Shown here: positions 8,454-16,061 of the stretch, piece by piece
Position numbering within the stretch: position 1 is the first letter of the stretch
How the letters are laid out: each line of letters begins with the position of its first letter
DNA from: Candidatus Aegiribacteria sp.
GTDB lineage: Bacteria > Fermentibacterota > Fermentibacteria > Fermentibacterales > JCC-6
Direction of reading: 5' to 3'
NCBI GenBank assembly: GCA_030613065.1
Contig: JAUWMQ010000011.1
Span: forward strand, 1 to 37,783
DNA: 37,783 nucleotides
Position numbers and translations under genes: made by a program
Notes under the pieces: generated by a model
What the model was told of the DNA's origin: nothing
The model's database searches: none
What the model saw: the letters and a program-made list of their open reading frames with translations, nothing else

Positions 8454-9752
8454 TCAGTCAAGTTCGGACCCAAGTTCCGCGTCTGCAAGACTTGCAGCCC
8501 TCCCCAGTGCATCCTCTGCACTCATTCTTCCGTAGAGCGCGATTTCAACAGCTTCAGACAGGAACAGTCTGCCATCGTACCAGAATGTTCTCTGTGGTTC
8601 GAATTGAGCGTACTCCACCTGAAGCATTACATCCATCAGGCCGGGGTACTTCTGCAGACGTTCCTGTATCTCTGGATGGTCGAAGGAACTCCTGGTTGCC
8701 GGTATGTAACCTGTTGCAGCGCTCCACCTTGCCTGCTGTCTCGGCTCTGTGAACCACTTTATGAATTTCCATCCGGCCGCCACCAGATCGGGATCGGATT
8801 TGAACAGGATCACATTGGTTCCCGCAATGACCACGCCCTGCTCTCTGTCAGCAGGAAGAGGAGCTATCCCGAGGGTAAAAACGTCCTCTCCGCTCTCCTC
8901 CATTCTTTCCATGGTGTTCTCCATGAAAGCAAGGGAGACTATTGATCCCTGTACAATCCCGACTTTACCATCGGCAAAATCATTCTGGTGCGTGTAACCG
9001 GAGGAAATTCTGGCTGACCCGTCAGTATATATCAGATCTATCAGCAGCTGCAGAGCGTCTATCCCCTCAGCGGAAGCGAAGGCCGTTCTTGTGCTGTCAC
9101 TGTTGAGAAGTACCCCGCCTCTCTGAAGCAGAAGGTTCTCAAACATACCCACGCTGGGAGTGAACGCGGTTCCCCAGCGATCGCAGTCGTCCAGCAGATC
9201 TCCGTCGTTATTCCCGTCCAGGGTGAGAGCCAGAAGGACCATCCGGTAATCTTCCCATGTATCAGGAGGCTGCAGCCCCAGATTGTCCATTAATTCAACA
9301 TTGTAATAAAGAGCAGGCACGCTTTTGTTGAAGGGGAAGCTGTAGATACGGCCGTCGTAAGTATTGTTGCGCTGGAAAACTGGAAAAAAATCGCTGTTCC
9401 AGCGTTCGGTGATCTCCTCAGAATCAAGCTCCATGAGAGAGTCCAGTGGAACAAGGGCATTACCTCTTATAAGCTGTGATGTCCAGGTTTCGTAGGCCTG
9501 GGCTACCACGGGTGTATCCCCCGCCATGACACTGGCGAGTATTTTCTGACAGAGAGCCCTGTAATTGCCCATGCTTACAGGTATGATTTCTATTCCGGGA
9601 TGTGTTGCATTGAATTCGGTAATGAGTGTATCCTCAAGAAACTCCCCCAGGGGGCCGCCCATCGCATGCCAGAAGATAACCTGTAAATCTCCGTCGCTGC
9701 TGCGATGGCTGTTTCCGCAGGCCAGCAGTGAAATCAGGAGAATCGGAAGCAT
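8454..9752 (-). CDS. ABC transporter substrate-binding lipoprotein, sugar type
   Basis: This is an extracellular solute-binding protein of family 1 (UgpB/MalE type), 432 residues from the ATG. It has a lipobox LLAC within the first 12 residues and the fold markers DLQVIFWHAMGG, FNATHPGIEIIPV and AWKFIKWFTEPRQQARW, plus a ligand-pocket region YSFPFNKSVPALYYN. Such proteins deliver sugars or glycerol phosphates to an ABC permease, but no permease or ATPase gene is nearby. The N-terminus from the ATG lacks basic residues. Two upstream in-frame CTG codons (9764, 9761) would add Arg-Lys and are much better spaced from AGGAGG, so the true start may be non-standard. It is probably the first gene of the minus-strand array. 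Confidence 0.88.
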   Translation of the reverse strand: MLPILLISLLACGNSHRSSDGDLQVIFWHAMGGPLGEFLEDTLITEFNATHPGIEIIPVSMGNYRALCQKILASVMAGDTPVVAQAYETWTSQLIRGNALVPLDSLMELDSEEITERWNSDFFPVFQRNNTYDGRIYSFPFNKSVPALYYNVELMDNLGLQPPDTWEDYRMVLLALTLDGNNDGDLLDDCDRWGTAFTPSVGMFENLLLQRGGVLLNSDSTRTAFASAEGIDALQLLIDLIYTDGSARISSGYTHQNDFADGKVGIVQGSIVSLAFMENTMERMEESGEDVFTLGIAPLPADREQGVVIAGTNVILFKSDPDLVAAGWKFIKWFTEPRQQARWSAATGYIPATRSSFDHPEIQERLQKYPGLMDVMLQVEYAQFEPQRTFWYDGRLFLSEAVEIALYGRMSAEDALGRAASLADAELGSELD

Positions 9753-9769
9753 CTTTCTCAGCAGCGGAA

Positions 9770-9775
9770 CCTCCT
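9770..9775 (-). promoter_or_regulatory. Ribosome binding site suggesting a CTG start
   Basis: Minus-strand AGGAGG lies 17 bases before the ATG at 9752, which is too far. It lies 5 and 8 bases before two in-frame CTG codons at 9764 and 9761. Starting there would give a normal basic signal-peptide n-region (LLRKM). Sequence alone does not settle it. Confidence 0.45.
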
Positions 9776-9883
9776 ATGAGTGTGTCCGGCAATGTGCATT
9801 GAGCAGAATATACTCACGGCTGAGATAGAATGCTCGTAGATTTGAGGAGAATACTTGAATGTATTTGACGATAATATGCTAGT

Positions 9884-9914
9884 ATTATAGCCAGCTGTGT
9901 GGGTTTTATGCCAA
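9884..9914 (-). promoter_or_regulatory. Predicted sigma70-like promoter for the left gene array
   Basis: On the minus strand a TTGGCA box (9909-9914) and a perfect TATAAT (9884-9889) are separated by 19 bases, longer than the ideal 17. Transcription would start near 9877, about 120 bases before the solute-binding-protein gene. No other promoter-like site stands out in this gap. Confidence 0.45.
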
Positions 9915-9923
9915 TGTTTCATT

Positions 9924-9942
9924 GTCGGACATGCTCCTAGAG
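9924..9942 (+). repeat. Dispersed 19-base intergenic repeat, copy 1
   Basis: GTCGGACATGCTCCTAGAG matches the reverse complement of 16007-16025 at 17 of 19 positions. Both copies are intergenic. This could be a small REP-like family or a protein-binding site. Confidence 0.4.
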
Positions 9943-10008
9943 TCAGATCGAAAATTTACAGAGTAGTATATACCATAAGTAGACCCCTACCAAAGACAGA
10001 TGGCTCCG

Positions 10009-10248
10009 TCAGTCTTTACGGCAGCATGTGTCCGAGGGACAGCTTTCAGGCGAGTCAGCGCACTTCGGTTTAGCGTAATCGTTCGCGTGGAATCCGGCAC
10101 CCTTGAAGATGATTCCGGAACCGGTTCCGATCAGTTTTTCAGCAGTACTTCTGCATTCGGGACATTTTCTCTCAGCCGTATCATTCATCTGATGAAATTC
10201 TTCAAACCTGTGACCGCAATTGTTGCATCTATATTCGTAAGTTGGCAT
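10009..10248 (-). CDS. FmdB-family zinc-ribbon protein
   Basis: This small protein of 79 residues begins MPTYEYRCNNCGHRFEEF, the canonical start of the FmdB/CxxC_CxxC_SSSS family. It has paired CNNC and CPEC motifs that should bind one zinc. The C-terminal half adds cysteines (CADSPESCPSDTCC) that could form a second metal site or a flexible tail. Members were first noted as putative regulators in formamidase operons, and their function is still unclear. The ATG at 10248 is preceded by AAAGGG; an upstream in-frame start would add five residues. It is monocistronic, with no neighbour closer than about 145 bases. Confidence 0.88.
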   Translation of the reverse strand: MPTYEYRCNNCGHRFEEFHQMNDTAERKCPECRSTAEKLIGTGSGIIFKGAGFHANDYAKPKCADSPESCPSDTCCRKD

Positions 10249-10310
10249 TGTAATCCCTTTCAATCAATTCAGACCATAGTAATCGCGCCGGAAGAGCAAA
10301 CATTCAATAT

Positions 10311-10339
10311 AATATGCATTCGTTAATGCAACAGTGCAA
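10311..10339 (-). promoter_or_regulatory. Possible promoter of the zinc-ribbon gene
   Basis: On the minus strand TTGCAC (10334-10339) and CATATT (10311-10316) are 17 bases apart in a locally AT-rich stretch. Both boxes deviate from consensus, so this is tentative. Confidence 0.3.
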
Positions 10340-10394
10340 ATAACATACATTTCTCTATAAGAGTTCAGGATTACTTCCGCGTCAATCCAGCATA

Positions 10395-11444
10395 TCAATC
10401 CGTGGTCTTCCGCGGATTGAAGCCATTTTCCTCTATTTCGGGCTCCTCACTGTCAGCGAGACTACCGACCTGGGATGCAGTTACGCCCTCCTTTAATGCG
10501 ACGACAAGACCGACCAGAATAATCGGCAGGAACTGTGTGGTATGAAACAGCAGTGCCAGTATCCTTGCGTTTTCCGCGGTTATCCCGATGAGTCCCGGAA
10601 GAACAAGAACCAGGGCGGCGTGGATTGTACCTGTTCCGGCAGGAGTGGGTATCAGCATGCCGAGCCCGGCGAGGACCAGGACAAGCAGAGGATAGTACCA
10701 CAAGAATTGCAGATGCATAGCCCAGAATACTGGAACTACTGAAAGAGCCAGTGCTCCCCAGACACAAATGGAGTACAGGCATACTCGAATGGTATCCCTC
10801 CAGTTCCTCAGTATCTCAAGGCCATGGGCAAAGGAGATGAGAACTCTCTCAAACCTGATGGATAAATCTACCAGCCTTACCCATCTTAGCGGGGCGGAGA
10901 TAACTCTGGCTGTTCCATCCCTCCATCTTCGCAGGGCCAGAAGCAACAGAAGAACAACCATGTAGAGCAGACCGGCTGCTATCAATCCCAGCCTTATCGT
11001 GTTATCGAGTTTTGACCAGAATACAGCAAGTACGATCAGGGTCATGGCCGCCAGCGTAAGCCCGTCAAATATTCTGGCAAGGACCACGGTCGCAAAGGAG
11101 CTGGCTCTGGGAACAGAGGTTCTTCGCGAAAGAAGAAGGGCTCTCAGTATCTCCCCGACCCTACCGGGAAGAATTGAATTTACGAAAAAACCTGTGATCA
11201 GGGGACCTGCAGCATCCTTCATTGATACATTACCGATTGGTGATAGTAGAAACCTCCACCTGATTACTCTGAAAACATAGCTGAATGCAAGGGGCACAAG
11301 AACCAGCAGAAGAACAGGACATTGCATATCGTTCAGAACCGACATCAGCTGTACGGTGTCTGTTTTTCTGTAGGTGAGGTACATAGCAATGCAGGCGATG
11401 AGCACACCGGGAATAATGTGTTTCCATATACCGCTTTTCTTCAA
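10395..11444 (-). CDS. UPF0104 / lysylphosphatidylglycerol-synthase-like membrane protein
   Basis: This multi-spanning inner-membrane protein of about 349 residues has around eight hydrophobic segments and family marks FRVIRWRFLL, GFFVNSILPGRVGEILRA and PTPAGTGTIHA. The family covers the membrane half of MprF and stand-alone proteins linked to lipid or glycolipid flipping. No aminoacyl-transferase domain is present, so lipid lysylation is not supported. The chosen TTG at 11444 lies one base after the gmhA stop, with AGGAGG nine bases upstream; the longer frame to 11510 would overlap gmhA by 65 bases. Its operon with gmhA and an RmlD-like gene suggests movement or remodelling of an envelope glycolipid. 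Confidence 0.8.
   Translation of the reverse strand: MKKSGIWKHIIPGVLIACIAMYLTYRKTDTVQLMSVLNDMQCPVLLLVLVPLAFSYVFRVIRWRFLLSPIGNVSMKDAAGPLITGFFVNSILPGRVGEILRALLLSRRTSVPRASSFATVVLARIFDGLTLAAMTLIVLAVFWSKLDNTIRLGLIAAGLLYMVVLLLLLALRRWRDGTARVISAPLRWVRLVDLSIRFERVLISFAHGLEILRNWRDTIRVCLYSICVWGALALSVVPVFWAMHLQFLWYYPLLVLVLAGLGMLIPTPAGTGTIHAALVLVLPGLIGITAENARILALLFHTTQFLPIILVGLVVALKEGVTASQVGSLADSEEPEIEENGFNPRKTTD
10396..10419. other. Inverted repeat over the membrane-protein stop codon
   Basis: CAATCCGTGG and CCGCGGATTG flank a four-base loop and pair at 9 of 10 positions, with the tenth a G-U in plus-strand RNA. The minus-strand form covers the last codons and stop of the UPF0104-type gene. No T-tract follows, so an intrinsic terminator is not established. 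Confidence 0.35.
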
Positions 11445-11445
11445 A

Positions 11446-12015
11446 TCAGGTGGCCTCCTGAACAGCAATAGCCTTTTCAACGGCATCGCAGATGGCATGA
11501 CCCGCGACAAGAAGGGCTTCCTGAATGTGACTTGTTTCCTCGGATGAAGCAGTGACGCAGATATCGGTCATATCCGATAACGCGCAGCCTCCAGAGCCGG
11601 TAAAACCGATAATTTTCATGGATCTCTCCCGGGCAGTCTCTACGGCCTTCAGCACATTCTCCGATTTCCCGCTTGTTGTGATGGCCACCAGGACATCGCC
11701 CGGTCTTCCAAGGGCTTCTATCTGCCTTGAGAATATTTCACTGAAATCGTAATCGTTGGCTATCGCTGTTATTATGGCCGAATTCGCTGTGACAGCGACC
11801 GCTGAAATGGGTCTTCTTTCTTTGCGGAATCTGCCCACAAGTTCACCGGCCAGATGCTGTGAGTCAACTGCGCTGCCGCCGTTACCGCAGAAGAAAATAG
11901 TACCACCTTTCAGAACACATTCAATGCACAGAGCAGACGCCATTTCAACAATGGAACCATCTAACGAAGCCAGCGCACGCCCGGCCGACTTCAGATAATC
12001 ATCTATTTCAGACAT
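11446..12015 (-). CDS. gmhA: Phosphoheptose isomerase (sedoheptulose-7-phosphate isomerase)
   Basis: This cytosolic SIS-domain enzyme of 189 residues converts sedoheptulose 7-phosphate to heptose 7-phosphate, the first step of ADP-heptose synthesis for lipopolysaccharide core. Family motifs are clear: FFCGNGGSAVDSQHLAGELVGRF, then TTSGKSENVLKA, and near the C-terminus SSEETSHIQEALLVAGH, which holds the metal and catalytic residues. The ATG at 12015 has GGAGG seven bases upstream and overlaps the upstream stop by eight bases, which signals translational coupling. No later heptose genes (hldE, gmhB) are in the window. Other SIS isomerases of similar length exist, but the NGGSA...DSQHLA...E pattern is specific to GmhA. 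Confidence 0.9.
   Translation of the reverse strand: MSEIDDYLKSAGRALASLDGSIVEMASALCIECVLKGGTIFFCGNGGSAVDSQHLAGELVGRFRKERRPISAVAVTANSAIITAIANDYDFSEIFSRQIEALGRPGDVLVAITTSGKSENVLKAVETARERSMKIIGFTGSGGCALSDMTDICVTASSEETSHIQEALLVAGHAICDAVEKAIAVQEAT
11454..11459 (-). promoter_or_regulatory. Ribosome binding site for a TTG start inside the gmhA end
   Basis: AGGAGG on the minus strand lies within the last codons of gmhA, nine bases before TTG at 11444. The gmhA stop (11446-11448) sits between them, a layout that favours translational coupling. Confidence 0.65.
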
Positions 12016-12817
12016 TACTTTTCCTCCATCGTTCCACTGCATCCCAGACAGTGGGAAGCTGTATACCCCTGGATGTGGCTATTTCTGAATAGACAGGCCG
12101 GGGAGCATCAAGGCCAAGGTCGGACCAATATACCTCACTTACGGAACCGCCTGTGAATTCAGCCAGCCTTCCGGCAGCCTTAGCCGGTGTCACGCCGGGT
12201 CTGCAGGCAATGTGATACAACCCGCTTCCTCCATTTGAAATGATATCAATTGCTGCCTTTGCGAGATCCGGTGCAAAGGTCAGGCAGGCTACCTGATCAC
12301 ACACTGCCATAACCTCGCCGTTTTCTGAAAGTGATTTCCAGAAGAAAGGGATCATTCCTTTCCTGGAAGAGAACATCCAGGAAGTCCTGATAACGATATT
12401 CCCCGGATCTGCGTTCAGCGCTTCCGCCTCACCGAGCAGTTTGCTCTCACCGTAAACGTTGGCAGGTGATGTTTTATCGCCTTCGAGAAAAGGCACTGTC
12501 TGACCTTTTCGTCCTGTAAAGACATGATCGGTGGAGATTGTCAGCAGTCTCCTGCCTGTCCTGGCAAGATTCATAACACCATCTCTGTTAACCTTTAAGG
12601 CCATATCAGGTTTTCGCTGGCACAGATCCACATTAACCACAGCCGCGCAATTAATTATCCACTCCGGATCGACCCTGTCTACAGCCGCTCTGACGGAGCC
12701 CGGTTCAGTAATATCAACCTCGGGCAGATCCGTTCCAACTGCATCAGCGCCCAGAAGATTCAACAGCGCGGTTCCCAGCTGCCCGCTTGCGCCGGTAATA
12801 AGGTATTCAGCTTTCAT
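12008..12817 (-). CDS. RmlD-like dTDP-4-dehydrorhamnose reductase
   Basis: This is an extended short-chain dehydrogenase of 269 residues. It has the nucleotide-binding motif ITGASGQLG at residues 7-15, INCAAVVNVD, STDHVFTG, and the active-site YGESKLLGE with Tyr and Lys. The overall pattern matches RmlD/RfbD, which makes dTDP-L-rhamnose for surface polysaccharide, but rmlA, rmlB and rmlC are not adjacent. It could therefore act on another nucleotide sugar, or resemble the related MAT2B-type proteins. The ATG at 12817 has AGGAG five bases upstream. It is the first gene of a three-gene unit with gmhA and the UPF0104 protein. Confidence 0.82.
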   Translation of the reverse strand: MKAEYLITGASGQLGTALLNLLGADAVGTDLPEVDITEPGSVRAAVDRVDPEWIINCAAVVNVDLCQRKPDMALKVNRDGVMNLARTGRRLLTISTDHVFTGRKGQTVPFLEGDKTSPANVYGESKLLGEAEALNADPGNIVIRTSWMFSSRKGMIPFFWKSLSENGEVMAVCDQVACLTFAPDLAKAAIDIISNGGSGLYHIACRPGVTPAKAAGRLAEFTGGSVSEVYWSDLGLDAPRPVYSEIATSRGIQLPTVWDAVERWRKSNV

Positions 12818-13066
12818 GCACTCTCCTGGCTAAAATTAACTTCCCGGTACTGGTACGAACGTTAAGGTTACAACTGAAATGATGAAGGTTCCCGACAGCA
12901 ATGGGAGGTCGGAGCTCTCTTTCTCCTGGAACATAAGGATATGTAGATTCCTATAAGTAACTGGATATTTACATGTTCATGAAACTATATGACAACGGAG
13001 GTGCTTAAGTAAATGGAAGGATGCCTGTCTGCTGACTCATCTCACCCTGAAAGTGATGTGATCTGA

Positions 13067-13507
13067 TTGAGAACTGCTGCTCTGGCTCTTATAGTAATAC
13101 TGTTTGTACTCCTGTCTTCCTCAGAGGCGGATGAAGGCATGGCACTGAAGAGACTCATGAACATCGTTTCAGCTCTTCAGCAGCTCGGAGATGAAATGCT
13201 CGGTGAACCGGTAACGGGTACACTGGCCGTGGGCGACACAACAGCTCTTCAGCTGACTTTCAGCGACGAGTACATGTATAACATTTATATCTGGTCCGAT
13301 TCCTATTTCAACATAATGGAATTCTGGCTCACCGATTTCCGGGGAGAGGTTATAAGCATCGCCGGTGGCGATAATGTCTCACTGGTTGCATATCCGGACA
13401 CAACAGGAGAATGGACTCTGCAAATGCTCCTGCATGAAGGAGCATCTTCGGATTCAGCTTCTTACGCCGCTGCCCTGTTCAGGAGCAGACGGTATCGCCT
13501 GGAATAA
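13067..13507 (+). CDS. Small secreted protein of unknown function
   Basis: The product is 146 residues and I do not recognise the family. The N-terminus is a good signal peptide (RTAALALIVILFVLLSSS). The mature part has a short helical stretch (ALKRLMNIVSALQQLGDEM) followed by beta-rich sequence with GTLAVGDTTALQLTF, VSLVAYPDTTGEWTLQM and SYAAALFRSRRY. The rhythm recalls bacterial pre-peptidase C-terminal (PPC) beta-sandwiches, but this is only an impression. The start is TTG directly after an in-frame TGA and has no strong ribosome site; the signal peptide is the reason for choosing it. It precedes the large secreted protein on the same strand by about 170 bases but has its own hairpin. Confidence 0.65.
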   Translation: MRTAALALIVILFVLLSSSEADEGMALKRLMNIVSALQQLGDEMLGEPVTGTLAVGDTTALQLTFSDEYMYNIYIWSDSYFNIMEFWLTDFRGEVISIAGGDNVSLVAYPDTTGEWTLQMLLHEGASSDSASYAAALFRSRRYRLE

Positions 13508-13515
13508 ATCCTCAG

Positions 13516-13557
13516 CGCTCTTCCTCCGATCGTTTCAGTACGCTGAAGGAAAGAGCG
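13516..13557 (+). terminator. Hairpin downstream of the small secreted protein gene
   Basis: CGCTCTTCCT (13516-13525) pairs with AGGAAAGAGCG (13547-13557) apart from one bulged base. A smaller TTCAG-TACG-CTGAA hairpin lies inside and shares bases with the outer arm. No T-run follows, so it may be a factor-dependent stop or an RNA-stabilising structure. Confidence 0.35.
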
Positions 13558-13609
13558 AGCGGCCGGAACGGGTACACTGAGCATCCTTTACTCATCGGCC
13601 GTGCATGCA

Positions 13610-13641
13610 TTGACGAGGCAGGATTTCCCTCAGTATATAAT
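13610..13641 (+). promoter_or_regulatory. Predicted promoter of the 753-residue secreted protein gene
   Basis: TTGACG (13610-13615) is followed after 18 bases by TATATA (13634-13639), overlapping TATAAT (13636-13641, spacing 20). Transcription would start near 13648. An AGGAG six bases before the ATG at 13674 provides the ribosome site. Confidence 0.5.
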
Positions 13642-13673
13642 ATGTTATAGATTTTGAGTGATAGGAGACTCTG

Positions 13674-15935
13674 ATGTTTTGGATAATTTCAGTGTTATTC
13701 AGTCTTACGATTTGCGGGGATGTCCCTTCAGCAACACAATTGACCACTATTCTGGATAACGGCCAGATCAGGATAGTCATCACTCCCGTTCTGCAGGGAG
13801 TAAGACCTGGTTCGCTTCTCGAATTCACTGATCTTGCCACAGGTGTCGATCTTGCTGGAGGCCGCCTGTTCGGTGGAGTTCAAAGCGATGTCTTCATACC
13901 GTACGATGGTGAGATAACCTGCCTTTCAGACACCGAGGCAATTTTCACATCTCCATATATGTACGACCATACAGGAAGCGAAATCCTGCCCATCTCGGTC
14001 TCGATCCTTTACAGACTCAACGGGCGTGGACTCGAGATGATTTTCCATATTGAAGCTTCCTCTGATGCGGAGATATTGTTTCCGCTCGAGGTGGATTTCA
14101 CTATGACACCCTGGAGCACGGCGACATTCAGAAATCAGACCACGATGTCAGATCGTTTCATCGATTTCTCTCTTGGTCAGGGTAATATCAGGATATCCGG
14201 AGACCAGTCCGTTTTACTTACAAGTTCGGAGCAATCATCCTTAAACGCACAAGTTCTTTTCCCGAACCCATCAAAGGCCAATCTATTCGTCACAGCACCT
14301 CTGCCACCGTCCGATCCCTACATGTCGTTGAGGTTCTTCGATGTCGAACCACCAAGAGAGAACTGCCTTGGACCGGATCTTCATTCCATAATCCCGCAGG
14401 GTGATATAAGCACCTATTACGTAGGCTTCTTCCTGAACGACGATGCCGTACCGGTATTCCTCTCTGACCACCCGGATGGGTACGAAAGAACTGCTTCCTG
14501 GATACTCGATGAGATTCCGCTGACACATCCTTTTCAGGCCTACATCTGGAGATTTTCGACAACACCAGAGGGAGATGATCCTATCAGTGGTGGTTTGATT
14601 CAGCTTTTGGAAGACCATCCGGAAATGAAGATGAACTGGCTGATCCTGCCTGATGCGATATTCGCTGATAACCGGGATTCCGTCTGGTTCGAGCCTGGAT
14701 TCGAAGACAGCTGGTCGCATTGGCATTGCACATGGAGGATATCAACTGAGGCTCCACTGGAATTCCGACAATGGCTGATAAACATTCAGAATGATTTCTA
14801 TCCCTGGGCGGACAGGGTCAACCTCGGGTCACATGGCTACCACCATACTCCCAATCTTGATTCAGCCTCCGGTGAATTCCACGAATTCATCACTTTTGAA
14901 CCCGAGGAACACATGGAAAGATTAATGATGTTCTCCAGCGACATCATCGACATTGGACTTGACACTGCACAGGTAAACAGAACCATAAGGTATGCCGGTC
15001 ACAGGACTTCACTAAGCGGACTATGGGCAACGATCGCTAAGGGTTTCGATTTCTACTGCAACGGTATCAGATGGTACGATTGGAACGGCGGAGAGCATTT
15101 CGTCGATATGTTAATCACCAAGTTTCAGACCCCCGCTGGAAGGATATGGGGAACGAATACGGTTTGGTGGGGTGACTTCGGAGTTCAGCAGGAGGACTCC
15201 CTTCTTTCAACTGTCATGAACAGGGGAAAGCATGGACTGATAGGTGGTCATCCATATGTTATGTTTGCAGGAGGAACTTCACCAGAAGCATATGCCAGGA
15301 TTGATAGTATATGCTCCTCACTGGAGACGGAATACGACAACTTCGGTTGGTTGTTTCCTATAGAGTACGGTGATTTCCTGGAGGAGTGCTATGGAATCAC
15401 ATGGAATGGAATTGCATCCTCACCTGGGCAGCTAACCGTTTCCTTCACAGGTCAGGCTACGTCAGGGCAGACGATTGTACTTTTTCTACAGGACGGTTCC
15501 ATCGTAGAAGATATTCTATTGGACAATGAACCCGTTAGCTGGGAACTTCGATCGAACCAGAGGTTGTTCGTCATTCTACCGGTTCTCAGCGGTGGAGAAC
15601 ACACTCTTAATGTCTTCTTGACGATCACAGGGATAGAGGCAGAGGGAGATGAAGGGATTCAGCCGGTACTTTCCATCGCCAATCCGGTATCGGTGAACCT
15701 CATTGTAATGGCATCAGGACTCTCCTCTTCTTCACCTTTCGTTCTGTCAATATTCGATCTGTCCGGAAGACTCGTTCACAGAAGAACAGAACTCACGGAC
15801 AGTATGGGCAGGCTGGACGAGTCGTTCGATTTGAAGTCACAATCATCTGTTCCTCTACCCGGAGGTCTGTATATAGTCAACCTGAAGGCTGGACAAACGA
15901 CCATCTCAAGAAGCTTCGTATTGCTTGGGCACTGA
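13674..15935 (+). CDS. Secreted protein with NodB-like deacetylase-type region and Por-type C-terminal domain
   Basis: The product is 753 residues with a signal peptide in the first ~20. Residues ~25-270 are beta-rich and unassigned. Residues ~285-565 resemble a polysaccharide-deacetylase (NodB-like) barrel: NWLILPDAIF at 321-330, LGSHGYHHTP at 384-393 with closely spaced histidines, RYAGHR at 439-444 and IGGHPYVM at 523-530. These could supply the metal and catalytic residues of a carbohydrate-modifying enzyme, but the classic first Asp-Asp motif is not obvious. The final ~85 residues (LSIFDLSGRLVHRR, then LPGGLYIVNLKAG) form a type-9-secretion-like sorting domain. I expect surface delivery. 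Activity and substrate remain unknown. Confidence 0.7.
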   Translation: MFWIISVLFSLTICGDVPSATQLTTILDNGQIRIVITPVLQGVRPGSLLEFTDLATGVDLAGGRLFGGVQSDVFIPYDGEITCLSDTEAIFTSPYMYDHTGSEILPISVSILYRLNGRGLEMIFHIEASSDAEILFPLEVDFTMTPWSTATFRNQTTMSDRFIDFSLGQGNIRISGDQSVLLTSSEQSSLNAQVLFPNPSKANLFVTAPLPPSDPYMSLRFFDVEPPRENCLGPDLHSIIPQGDISTYYVGFFLNDDAVPVFLSDHPDGYERTASWILDEIPLTHPFQAYIWRFSTTPEGDDPISGGLIQLLEDHPEMKMNWLILPDAIFADNRDSVWFEPGFEDSWSHWHCTWRISTEAPLEFRQWLINIQNDFYPWADRVNLGSHGYHHTPNLDSASGEFHEFITFEPEEHMERLMMFSSDIIDIGLDTAQVNRTIRYAGHRTSLSGLWATIAKGFDFYCNGIRWYDWNGGEHFVDMLITKFQTPAGRIWGTNTVWWGDFGVQQEDSLLSTVMNRGKHGLIGGHPYVMFAGGTSPEAYARIDSICSSLETEYDNFGWLFPIEYGDFLEECYGITWNGIASSPGQLTVSFTGQATSGQTIVLFLQDGSIVEDILLDNEPVSWELRSNQRLFVILPVLSGGEHTLNVFLTITGIEAEGDEGIQPVLSIANPVSVNLIVMASGLSSSSPFVLSIFDLSGRLVHRRTELTDSMGRLDESFDLKSQSSVPLPGGLYIVNLKAGQTTISRSFVLLGH

Positions 15936-16006
15936 TCCCTGATTCACTTCCTCCCGAAACGCACGGTTTACTGCGAGGTTTTCTGGTATTCAGTTTCAAG
16001 GAATAG

Positions 16007-16025
16007 CTCTAGGAGCCTGTCCGGC
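16007..16025 (-). repeat. Dispersed 19-base intergenic repeat, copy 2
   Basis: On the minus strand this reads GCCGGACAGGCTCCTAGAG, 17 of 19 identical to 9924-9942 but in opposite orientation. It lies in the 126-base gap between two convergent genes. I saw no further copy in the window. Confidence 0.4.
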
Positions 16026-16061
16026 ATCAATATCGCAGGCAATCTACAGTGTCCCGGTAAC

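Noticed and set aside
15936-16061. Bidirectional intrinsic terminator between convergent genes
   Set aside because: Only a four-base CGCA/TGCG stem without a T-run was found.
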